Assembly: GCF_003286085.1 (NCBI RefSeq)
Contig: NW_020825289.1
Span: 14,694,001-14,758,000 of the forward strand
Direction: 5' to 3'
DNA: 64,000 bases
Origin: Drosophila persimilis
Taxonomy: Eukaryota > Arthropoda > Insecta > Diptera > Drosophilidae
Shown here: piece by piece, positions 48,687 through 60,212 of the stretch
How positions within the stretch are numbered: position 1 is the stretch's first letter
Layout: the number at the start of each line of letters is the position of its first letter
Notes under the pieces: model-generated
What the model was told of the DNA's origin: nothing
The model's database searches: none
What the model saw: the letters and a program-made list of their open reading frames with translations, nothing else
Translations under genes and position numbers: made by a program

Positions 48687-51149
48687 TTTAAATTTGAATT
48701 CAAATTAAAACGAACGTTTTGCAGTACTGGAAACTGTCAAGGCGCCAGAAATTCTGGAACTAGTTCGCAAAGTTTTTTATCTCGCTTGCACTCACATTAT
48801 TACGCAGGCAGTTGTATAAGAGGAGAAAACGTGTGTGAGAGTGAAACAAATATTGCAGTGTTAAGGCGCGTAAAATTCACGATTCAAATGTTTAGCGCGC
48901 ACTATTTTTTTTTTAAATATGGTCGTTGAATGTTATTTCTTTTGCAAATTGCATGTATTGCTTAAGAACAATTTGCATAGAATTGGTAAAAAGTTAGTTT
49001 TACCTAAAGTTGCACAGAGATTGGAAGAATTTCCCAATGTACTGCCAGTCAGCCGTATAATCTGTTCCGGCTGTTGGCCGTTTTATGGCTACCCCGACCA
49101 CAAATATCCGCTGGCGGGGCGGAGGTGGTGCCGTTCCAACCTCCAGACCAAGAGCCCTCGAAAAGCTGCTTTGCTTGAGTTGAAGTCTCGCAATCCGAAG
49201 CAATCCGAGAGCTAAGCCGTTCCCCCGCTGTGCGTTCGCCGCTTGATTGCGTCCACATCCACATCCGAGCCACTCTTGCAGCGATTGTCGCTGGGCAAGC
49301 ACACTTTCTCACCGCTAGTAAGGAGATTTCCGCTGTCAGGGCTTAGGGTTAGGGTATGGCTGCATCGACTAGGCTGGATATCTGCCATACCGGACTTGGA
49401 GCTGGCGCTGTAGCTAGAGAGGCCTGCGCTTCGCTTCAGTTGCCGCGCGACAAGTCGTCGACAATGCACGGCTGGCGAAAGGTCAGCGATTCTGGGCCCA
49501 AGTCTCAGTGTCCGACTTCATGCGGTCATTAGCCACGACAAAGTCCAAGCCCATCAAATTGTGGAGCAATCGTGGAGAAGCCGTAGTCGCTGCAAGGTCG
49601 GCGGAGCCCTGCCTCCCACAGTCCCCGCCCCTGATAGCCGCCTGATAGCGGGCGTTCCTCGTTTAGCTGGACGGTTGCCTTTTCCCACAAATGGATTTCC
49701 TTTTTGTTTGTGGGCGTCTGCGGGTGTGACAACTGAATGCATTGCGTGCCGCCCCTGCCTGCTGCTTGCTAATTGCGCCAAATGGCGGTGGCCGCGCGTA
49801 CTCCTAGCGGAATGAATGGCCGTGAAATTGAATCATTTCCAGTTGCAGCTACAGCCATAGCCACTGCACACGGCTCGTGTGTGAGTCCAACTTTGACATG
49901 GCACGGCTGCCAGTTTCGAAACGGAGTTGAGTGAAAGGCACCCACGCCATCATCCAGGTATTTCTCTTTGATTTACTCACTGCTTTTATGCAAGCAATAA
50001 AGCTGAAATGAGGAACACCGAGACAGCGTGTACCCTGACAGGCAAGGGGAATTGATCCTCCAAAGAGGTTCATGGCCGAGCATATTAGCTATAAATCACC
50101 CAGTCCAAAGATTAACTGATTAAGCCTGATTCATTAAATCTTCCCTGATAGTTATGTACAATTCTAATCATCTATAGTATCCACAATACCCTCACCAAGA
50201 GTATAAAGACTTAAGTGCCCAATTTATGCATAGATACATACATATATACAGAGGTATGGGTACGTGTGTGTGGCTGTGGCTGTGGCTGGAGAAAAGAGCA
50301 GAAACGGAAACCGCAAAGGGAAAACAAGTCAAATTAAATTTGCATGCCGACGTCAGACAATTTGGTGAACTTTTTTAAATTGCCCATCAGTGAATGCATT
50401 CACATCAACATTAACATTAAACATTAACCCAAACAAGATATCCATATAGTGTTTTTGCATGTGTACGTGCTGGTAAGTGTTACATGCGAATTTAGTTTAC
50501 ATATTCATCAGGCACATTCAGCGGAGCCAAATATTTTAACATTGATCTTGTCCACAGAAGCACAGAAGCGAACAGCGAACGAGCGAGCAAATATAAACGG
50601 AATTCAACTTAAGCTGGAGTCCAAGTGGAGACCCAAGAGTGGCACAAAAAGGCGGCATCGCATGTGAATAGTTTTTAGCATATGTAACCACGTAGAGAAT
50701 GGACTAAGCTCCCAAAATGGTTTCGTTACGTGTTTCTATTGTATTGTTATGTGAAGATCTTCAAAAGACTGAAGACCATTAGCTTATAAGGAGGATCTAT
50801 CGGAATGGCATAATTCCTTTATTGATGGTAAACAGTTTGCTTAAATTAAGATGCTTAGGAAAGGGCTTCAGGCGATAGTCCTTAGGGTGCAAAAACTGTT
50901 ATGACCCACCATGGAGTGCCTGTGCCTAGTCGTCGTATATATTCCCCCTATCAAGTCAAATGAGATTTGCGTTCGCTTTTACAGCTGCACATAGTACGGA
51001 CTGTAGTATAGTATCCCCCCATCTGTGTGTAAAATTGAGTTCGACCAGCTATTCCGTCCTGTACACAGCTGTACTGTACAGTAATTACACCACACTTCAG
51101 GCCCAACTTTCATTACTGTGTGTGTGTGTGTGTATGCAGATGCAGGAAG

Positions 51150-51485
51150 ATGGAGCCGGAGACGAAACTGCAGATCATCATCAGCGTCACGCGTTCGCGC
51201 AAAAATTATGATTATTTGACGAAATCTCATGCTGTGCTTTCTGCCAGCTGCCGCAGCGAGGCGCCCCAAAAAACCACAAGAGGAAAACAACCAGAAGAGG
51301 AGGCAATAACCACGGCGGACACCTCAGCACGTCTTGGCCCGGCATTCGCGCAGCCAACGCCAACGTCCAAACCAGCCACAGCCACAGCCAGAGCCAGAGC
51401 CAGAGCCAGAGCTGACCCCAAGCAATTAAGAAATTATGTATATTATGACGCGCGCTGTGATGATGGCAGCGCGGCAGTCGAATAA
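51150..51485 (+). other. Candidate small open reading frame, 111 codons
   Basis: ATG-initiated frame with mostly GC-ending codons at its start. It has an Ala-Arg repeat from an AGAGCC hexamer tract (51376-51412) and a stop codon that overlaps AATAAA (51481-51486). No family resemblance and no visible promoter. It is probably chance plus repeat, but the first 60 codons are not repeat-derived. Confidence 0.15.
51376..51412. repeat. AGAGCC/ACAGCC hexamer repeat
   Basis: Tandem hexamers that keep a frame open on both strands. Confidence 0.85.
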
Positions 51486-53650
51486 AAAACAATCAAATGT
51501 TAAAGCAACAAATCCGAATGCCTGATGTCTGATATCTGAGGACGCCGATGCTGGAGCCGATGCTCGAAATAAGCATTATGTATACGCACTGCTGGACCTC
51601 GGAACCTGCAGGCAGTTTTGTTGCTTTGCTATTTTCCCCCCATCTTATTGGTTTTCTCATTTGATTACCCTTTCTTTACAATAATATAGCATGGCCATAA
51701 TTATCATTTGTTGCATTTCATTTCTTTCAGAGACAGATACAACCAATACAGATCTTGTTGAGGTTGGGGATCTTGAATCATTTTCCGCCTGCCACCTCCA
51801 TTATGCTCAGAATACTTTTCTCATGGAAATGAGAGGGTTTAAAGCTCTTCTGTGGCCGCTTCCTGGCTTTCAAAAACAAAAGACTGAAGACACGAACATG
51901 GGGTCGAGCCGTCCGCCAGGTCTTATGTAAGCGCGTGCTCACCTTAAATTAAAGTCCACAATCAGGCGGCGACGACAAGGGGTCAGAGGAGATAGAGAGA
52001 GAGAGAGAGAGGTTGCTCAGCCCGCTGTGTAGGTGGAGAAATTATGTTGACATCATCGCCAAAAAATGGCCAAAGAAGCGAGCGATGCCGATTCCGATGC
52101 CGATGCCGATGGCGAAGCCCACAAGCTGGGCGCCTCTTGAAAAACAGAAAGAAAAAAATTAATTTTACTTTCATTTTCGTTGCGGCGAACGCTTATTTCT
52201 TTCAATTTTAATGAATATTTTTTGCTGGGTACCACAAAAAACTCCAGCAGCAACCAGCAGAAAAACCATCATATCCGCAACTATTTTGGGGGGATCCGTA
52301 CACCTTTTGGCTTGTGCCACTTCAACGAGATGATTGCACTTTGATTGTCCAAGACAGATCGGTTCCGTTTGGCCTTTAGCTCGGGTTGGATTCACTTTTG
52401 AATTGGTTTGTCAGGAAGCCTCTCTTCGGTAGTCGGTCTTCTCCCAAGTGCCACTGGGGTCTGCCGTTAAGCTGGGGCATTATCAAACTAACTGAAAGCC
52501 CAACTAACTAACTAACTGATCGATCGACTGACAGACTGATCGATTAAATGAAGTAAACGGCTGCTGGCTAGCTGCTGCAATGAGGAAGCGTCTGTCTATG
52601 AATATCCATCCCGTCGAATCGAATGAATCGAATTAGTCACCAGCCAAGCCATCCAGCAACGAAAGGTAAAAGCCTTTGCCGTTTTCAAATTGTATTTTAA
52701 TAGGCCAAATGTCAATTTCCTGGCCCGATGCCAAAAACGGTTAAACCACGCCAGGCGATTGTGAAAATCGAGCCAATTTTATTGCCAATTTCAGCTGCGA
52801 CTTATGAAATGGCTTGCACTGTCAACGCGCCGGCCAATTTTCTAGGTCACAATGCATACGAGTAAACGTATCTTACGAAATTGAAACCTGGGCGCCCCAT
52901 TTCCTTGTGGAGACCGCGACCGTTCCCTCCCACGCACTAACGTCTTTCCACAGCGCTGTACTGTACAAGTTTGGGCATACGAAGAGCATCCCCATCTCCC
53001 GACAGACAATTACATTTTACTCAACATAATTTCTGGCGTTTAAGTTTATGGGCTTTTTAGCCTGCCCAACGAGCGCAGACGACAGAGATATGTGTGCCCC
53101 CAGGGAAGATGACAACCGCCTCGTATACTCGTACATATTTCTCGTCATATTTCAAATGGAAAATGCTGGCTTAAGTCGCCATAAAGCAGCTGCACACAAA
53201 ACACCCTCCTCGGTTACGCATGCGTCCCATCAAAGTCTCTGTTGTATTGTATAAGGCCCCACACTCTTCTTCCCCTTATATGACACAAAAAAAGTGTCGC
53301 AGTCAGACGGCTATTCGTAAAGCTACCAGCACGAAGAAGAAACCTCTGCGGAGACAATTGTGTAATTAGCGAAAAGAAATACAGAAAAAGAGGAGGAGGA
53401 AATAAGAAAGAGTCAGAGGCGAGGCGGAGATGCAAAACAAAAAGATCTAAATGGCTATTCATAACCCCATCCACATTCCACATTTCCAGCTGCACGGGCC
53501 GGTTCAATTGTCTGGAAATGCTATTTGGTAATCCCGATCCGACTAAGACTCAACGGAATGCGGTCTCTTCTTTAGCTCTTCATCTGCTCCCGCTGCTTCT
53601 GTTCAAAGTTATTCAATTTATGACACTTTGAATATAAAATCCCTTTGAAT

Positions 53651-53930
53651 TTTATACCCAGTACTCAAAGTCCATAGGGGTATATCAGAATTGTGGTAAA
53701 AGTGAATGTGTCTAACATCCAGAAGGAAACGTTGCCGACCCCTTAAAGTATATGTATATATTCCTGATCAGCATCATTAGAAGAGTCAAAATAGCCGTGT
53801 GTCCGTCCGTCCCGATGAGGGCATAGATCACAGAGACTACAAGAGCTAGAGCAACAAATGACGACATCCAGACTCCTGTAAAATTACACTGGGACCCCCT
53901 TCCGGCCGGTTATTAGATCACAGATCCTTG
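53651..53930. mobile_element. Degenerate INE-1/DINE-1-like nonautonomous element
   Basis: The sequence follows the layout of the abundant Drosophila INE-1 family (Helentron-derived, nonautonomous). It begins with a TTTATACCC start and a GGGTATA word. Then come CCGACCCC, TAAAGTATATGTATATATTC and TGATCAGCATCATTAG. A GTGTCCGTCCGTCC stretch and ACAAGAGCTAGAGC follow, then ACGACATCCAGACTC. It is diverged from the consensus as I remember it, so it is an old copy. The ends are approximate and there is no coding capacity. Confidence 0.7.
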
Positions 53931-56900
53931 ATTTCCCCCTCGTTTGATTTGATTATGGCTGGATAATATTGTTCCCCATCAAACAAGATCCATATTCAGC
54001 GCCTGGATTGACTGACTTTTAGTAGAACAACGTATTAGAGGTACTTCATTTTATATATTATAAAATAAGCATAAGAGTATTCCAGAAACGTTGGCTTTTT
54101 TTATACGGCCGCACACTAATTGCCGCGAAGTTCGCAATCAAGTTTGGCTCGTGGCACAGACCCTATCACCATTGAGTGACTGACTGCGCGGCCCGGCATT
54201 ACGAAGTGATTGACAGATCTGATCTCTGGCTTTTGGCACATCGCCACACAGGAATGGAGTGGAAAGTTTTTAATGTCCTAGCCACGCGTCGTTCCCCGAC
54301 TCGCCTTCACCCCCCCCTGGACAGCAGCATTGACACCACCACAACGCTTCTTAAAGAAATTCTGATATTTATTATTTCTTATACAAACCGAAGATTGCTA
54401 ATTGCCTGGCTAAATGTTGGCAATTTGTCAAGCGTTGCTAATCGAATTAGAAGGTGTTATTGATAATCGTTAAAAGCGATCGATCGTGCACAAACAAAAG
54501 ATCAGAGCAGATTAGATCAGAGGGAGCACAAGCTTTGGACTTTGGGCGATGCTCAATGGGATCATGGGCTCGGGCTGGTTCTTACCGACACCCACAGCAA
54601 GCGACAGAGAGATCTTCACGGCAAGAGTGGACAGTTGCCAGTGCAACTGCCGATGACGTAGTCAGGGACTGGGACTGGGACTGGGACTGCTGCTGCATCC
54701 ATTATATCACCTTCAGGTGAGTGAAAGTGATGATGGCATGGCACTCGCAAGGCCTCAATGCTAATACCCGTTTGCGAATCTTTTCCTTCATGTGGCACAC
54801 AGGGTGTGTGCTGCCTCGCGGCTGCTTGGGTCCGGTGTTTGGGGCAAATGGGTGGATGTATGCTAATGTTGCATTTTTTGCGCCGCCTGCAAATATTTTT
54901 TTTTCAATTATCGATTTTCGATTTTTGTTTGCCTTTTACTTTGAGGTGTGCGAGGCGGGGAAAAACGTTGCGACTTCCTCATTGCAGTTGTCTGTGTTGC
55001 AACAATCTCCGTGCAAGTGTGTGTGGAGATGGGGGCAAGCGTTTTTGCGCTGCTTCAATTGCCGTTGATTTGCATGGCGGCGCCGAGAGAAATCGCAAAT
55101 GGCCCACGAATTCCTAGTGCCAAATCAAATGTCTATCTCTGGAGACTAATGAATATTCATAATTATGGACAGGTCAGAGCAGAAAGCCGAAAGGCTACCC
55201 CTTGGAAATTGTGCCAAGCGAAATTCAGAGCAATTGCTACTCGACTTCGCGGTCTCTAACGGTGGCAGGCCGGAGTGTATGCAAATATTTGCTTTGGCCG
55301 CAGAAAAGTAAAGCTACAGAAAACACTTTCCATCTGTCCCAAGTATCCGCCAGCAGCAGCAGCTGGACTGGAGCTGAAGTTGATTTGGATGTGGAAGCTG
55401 GGGCAACATCGGCATCAGCACCCGCACCATTGCCAATGCCATACCCCCCGGCCATATCATCATAGCAAGGGGCAGCTGTGGCCGTACCAGCCACAGATAC
55501 AGATAAAGAAATGTGCCGCTGTCGATGCCGCTGCCGCTGCTCCTTTCACTTTCGACTCGCCTTCAACGGGTGTTCGAATCCAGAGCAAAATGGACTTTTA
55601 GCTCTGCTAAATAGCAAGGGGCAGCCACAAAAACAGCAGCCCCACCACCACTAAAAAAAAAAATAGAAGAAATCCACGAAAAAAGTCGTTGCCGGATGAA
55701 TCATCTGAAAGCGGCGGCGGATGCGATGCCGATGCTGATGGCGATGGTAACCGCTTCGCTGCGTGATTTTCCAAAGGCCAGTCCACGTCCACAAGCATGG
55801 GTGACACTCGCACACTCTCACGCATCGCATAGACATCGCATCAGATGTTGTGGGGATAAACCCCGTGCCACCCTGTTTTAAGATCAAGGCTCCCCTGACC
55901 AGCCTTGACGTTGAATTTTTAAGTATTCGTACGAGTGATCACGGTGCGAGCTTGAACGCTCGAGTGGATTGGATCTCAAAGCGATAACGGATGAAATGAA
56001 CCATTGTGGGGGATGTGCGAAGATCATCAGTTGTTGAACTCCCCCGAAAGAGTGTTGGCCGCTTTGGAAGGTCTGGGAACTATTGTACTTGGGAGTGAAC
56101 ATTTAACTCGATTTTCCTTCCTCTACTGCTATACATTCTGTGAACAAAATGCAATCCAATTGGTGGTTTCTTCAACAGTTTCATTTGATAGATTATAGAT
56201 TATTATTATGTATTTTCATTTATTTTTTGGATTGCATTTCCAGTTCTTCCAAAGACAGCAAACCTCACCTCGTCCGACGCTGGCCATGGGCTTTTTGCTC
56301 TGCTCTGCCTGGACACGGCGCACGCTTCCACACATACACATTTCAATCAAATCAAATGCAATTTGCTGTCAAAGCCGAGTCACAGCATGTCACAGTCTGT
56401 CAAAAGGCATTAAATGTTGCGACGCTTTTGTTATTTGTGGGTTCTTTTTTCTGTATTTTGTGGCCGAAGGCTTTGGACAAATATGAACTGAAAATGTTTA
56501 ATTGGCGGCTGTCATGTTTGGGCAGCTATAAAACTGAAATAAAACGATGGCCGGACTCTGACTCGGCCGCCTGGTACTTACTATTGACCATGGCGTCCAA
56601 TGATGCTTTACGACTTCATATCATAATTACAGCTTACGAAATGGGTGCCGGGGGAGTTGATAGAGGGGGGGGGGATAAAATATGGTGGGGAAGAGGGTGA
56701 AGTCGACGTCTGCCGGCATTAAGCAATAATTTGTATTATTTGTACAATGCGGTGGCTGTTACAGTACGAGTACTCTTCTCTCTCTCTCTCTGCGTCCATC
56801 TCTTGTATATCTTTTACGCTTGTCTGTGCATTTATTGTTGCCTAATCGGTGATGGGAGACGAAGATGGAGAGCCGAAGCCGAAGCCGAAGCGACAGCTGT

Positions 56901-57090
56901 TTCCAAGCTCTCCTTTGCTTTGATATTTCGTGCAAACGCACTCCACACTCCACAGCACAGCGCAGCCGAAAAAAGCGCAGAAGAGTAGGAAGACAACAGC
57001 AACAGCAACAGCAACAACACCGAAAGAAACGGCGACTGCGCAGCAGCTGGCAAAGCTCAGTAAGCCAAGCTTACTGGCGCTCGGCGCCTG

Positions 57091-57895
57091 CGCTTCAGTT
57101 CAGACTTCTTTGAGACTCCGCTCAAGAAGGTAGTGTTCAGCTCTAGCTCAGGTTGGGCTCGCGTACGTAATTACCGCTACTCACGGGCCTCGATCGTTGG
57201 CTGTAAGTGCATGAGTGTCTGTGTGTGTGTTAGTTGAGATAAGATAAGACTCAGGACTTGGGGCGTCAATCAAACTGCAAATTAAGGCTGCGCTGCCCCA
57301 AATGATAGGTGATATTAGGATTAAAAGAGTTGGAGAGCGCAATAACTTTAGTGTTGGTGCCAGTGTGAGTGCTACGGATTGGATATAGCTTGCATTCGCC
57401 TGCAACTTCAAACAGCAACTCCCTCTCTCCAGTCTCCACTCTCCTTCGATCTACGCCTAACAGTGAAAGTGATTTGATTTTGCAATTGGAGTCCGAGTCC
57501 GAGTCGGAGCTGCAGTTGCTGCCAGCAAGCGACTTTGAACAATATTTCTGCTTGTTTGCTGATCCGATCAGCCAGCAGCGAAAAGCGTTTTTGCTTTTAT
57601 TATTATTATTTTTCGCCAGGCAACGCAAAGGCAAAACCAAAACAAATCCAACGAAACAAAACGCAGCAAAACAATAAACAAAAGTGCAAAGAAAACAGAA
57701 AAACAGAAAAACAGCAAATAACAAACGTAAATTGCAAGCAATTTGTAATCTGGATCCTAATGCAATTTCTCTCTCTCCTTCTGCACAGTCGTTCCACTGT
57801 GGCCAAAACCAAATCCCCACAAAATACCATTAAAAAATCATCTTCAAATTGGATTAATAATCTGCAGATCAATCTATCTATACCCTTGCTTAAAG
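57091..57895 (+). other. Probable noncoding first exon of a downstream plus-strand gene
   Basis: The sequence has the look of a Drosophila 5' UTR: CA-rich, then CAAAAC/AACAAA-rich with no long frame. It ends at a strong donor AAAG/GTAAGTCAG at 57895/57896. Initiator-like TCAGTT occurs near 57094. A GAGTCC hexamer lies inside it (57499-57520). No partner acceptor and coding exon can be seen before the window ends. The 5' limit is a guess. Confidence 0.35.
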
Positions 57896-59744
57896 GTAAG
57901 TCAGATCAAGATAGCTAGATAGCTAGACTAATTAAATTTCATAAATTTCACATTAAATCGAATCGACACTTATGCGGCAACACTAACCGCTGGCAGGCGA
58001 TTAAATCATTTGCACATTGCAACACTTGCAACACTCGCATCGCGCACGAACCTCACAAAAAGAAACTATTTACGGAGCAAAAGTAAAGCGTCATTATCTA
58101 ATAAATCTTACCATATACTACTCGTATACCCACATTATTTTACACCCCATTCGGGTGCAGATACTTGCACCAGTACTTAGATGCATAAAACGCAAACACC
58201 AGCCCAGACTCGGGCTCATGGCGTGGTCGGTGGTTGGGGGGGTGTCTTGCAAAATGTGGAAAGTATTCGCAATTGAATGCTTGCCACATGCCTGGACACA
58301 TAATCCGCTAGAGTCAATTTGCCAGGGCTGTCCCCTTTGTGGGGGACGCGGGATATGTGGCATGCAAATATTTCAATGATATGCGAATCCTTGCCGTTTA
58401 CTGGGAAATTGCTTTTTAGTTGCAACAAGCATTTATATGGCATCTATTTAGTTTGAGTTTAAGGGAATATGCTTTAGAAATTATCATATACTTAGCACAA
58501 AGATCTCAAGTGGGCAGATTCCCACTTTGAACTTGTGACCCAATAACACAATTAAAAGTCACATTTTCAACGATATTGCAGTACAAACGGATTATTCAAT
58601 CTGTTTCCAAATTAACAACGTGATAATTATTATATAAGCAGTACGAAGCAGACTTTGAATAATAAGTAGCTGCCTTAAAAAAGTTAAAAGAAAAAACCAT
58701 GTCAAGTCGCCAATAAAGCAAATAAAACCGAATCAGACGAAATGCAAAAACCAAAGAAACAAACAACAAACCGGAAAACATAAATAGTCGGACAATAAAA
58801 GTGCGTGAAAGAAGGGCAAACGAAATGGGCAAAGAGACAAAAGAGAGATGAGCAGAGAGAGAGAGAGAAAGAGAAGCGACGCATTGGGGCAACTTAACCC
58901 CAATTTGGTTAACTGCAGCTTGAGCCACAAATTATTTGGCAACGTTTTTATGGCTCCGCCGAAGTCTCGTCTCGACTACACAATACATATATATATATAT
59001 ATACTCTATAAGATATATATCGCTGTGTGTGTAGGTATGACATGAACTTCATTATCAGCACACCCGAACGCCGAAGCCGTCCTTTTTTTTTGGTTTTTGG
59101 TTTTTTCTTTTTGTAACATCTCTTTACCCCTTGTTCGTTTTCCTGAAATGGTTTTATTTTATTTTGCTTTTTCAATTTAGGGCTGGCTTACGAGGAGTAT
59201 TGCGTAAGCGGAGAAACTCGTATTGCTGGGGCTGCTCTCTGGAGCATGTGATACTTACATATACATACATTCATACTTGTAGAGACCTATAGTAGGTGCC
59301 ATATATTTACCGTATATTTATTACGGTTGAGAACTTTCTTTCGGGACTGACACAAATTACTTAATTTTTAGGTGCCGCTGCTGCTGGGGCCTTAAATCCG
59401 GTTTCGTATTGGCTTGGACGGTTTTTGGAGGGGACTGCGATCTGACCCTTTTTTCATCATGTAATAAAACCCAAAATATACGATCTGTTTGTTGGAAAAC
59501 AAGTTCCGCCAAATTGTGACCGTGGCCATGGATTTGTTAGCTCCGTTCGCCTTGCTTTTATTTTCTTTTTTGATGCTTTATGTAAATCTTATTTTTCTTC
59601 TTTCTTTCTTTCTTTTGTGCCCCCTTTTTGCTCTTTTTCCTGGCCCGAGCTTATGTAAGTCAATCGAAACACTCGTCATATGCAAATGATTTCTCAATTT
59701 TTGCTGCTCTTTTTCAACGTTTTTCCTCTTTTGGTTTGGATTTT

Positions 59745-59777
59745 GGCTCCGGCTCCGGCTTGGGCTTGGGCTTGGGT
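59745..59777. repeat. GGCTCC/GGGCTT hexamer repeat
   Basis: Tandem hexamers that change unit part way through. Confidence 0.8.
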
Positions 59778-60183
59778 CGAATCGATTCGATGATGATTAT
59801 GTATTCAGGTTGTTTTGTTTAATTATTTGGTTTTGGTTAATTGGTAGCTGTGGTGGGCGGGTCGGGGGAGGTGACCATAGTAGCTACTGGCTATACGGAT
59901 CACCTAATTATCGGAGGCAATCATTGGGTTCGCCCTTTCGTTGCCTCAAGTTCGTGTCTTAAGTCGTTTGTTATTCCGATTCCAAATCCAGTTTGGGGTT
60001 TCCCCATTTCTCTCTGTAGCGACGAGCGACTAGCGATTACCGGCTAGAATCGGTTGCGCATACGCCATGTGTGTTGCGCTAATTGCATAATCATCATCAT
60101 ACCCATCACCATTCGCATCGATGTGATTTGCATGCCATGCTTCAAATCGCAAGCGCCTTTTGTTTTTGTTGCCATGTCCGATA

Positions 60184-60212
60184 GTCTGGCACTGGCACTG
60201 GCACTAGCACTT
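60184..60212. repeat. CTGGCA hexamer repeat
   Basis: Tandem CTGGCA units with a final CTAGCA. Confidence 0.8.

Larger units (their letters stand above)
48687..57090. other. 8.4 kb spacer after Ance-4
   Basis: No coding gene supported. It contains CTGTGG, AGAGCC, GATGCC, ACTGGG and similar hexamer repeats, (GT)n at 51117-51134, GAGAGA at 51992-52011 and an INE-1-like element at about 53.65-53.93 kb. Several ACGAGTA words and a 111-codon frame at 51150 are noted separately. Open frames around 49.0-49.5 kb occur on both strands and have no family match. Confidence 0.6.

Noticed and set aside
49340-49356. TTAGGGTTAGGG, a telomere-like dimer
   Set aside because: Drosophila telomeres use retrotransposons, not TTAGGG repeats, and two units can occur by chance.
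48919-49502. Open frames on both strands after Ance-4
   Set aside because: No family match and no clear exon signals. The frames on the two strands shadow each other.
55568-55585. GGTGTTCGAATCCAG, resembling a tRNA B box
   Set aside because: No A box, acceptor stem or anticodon arm can be folded around it.
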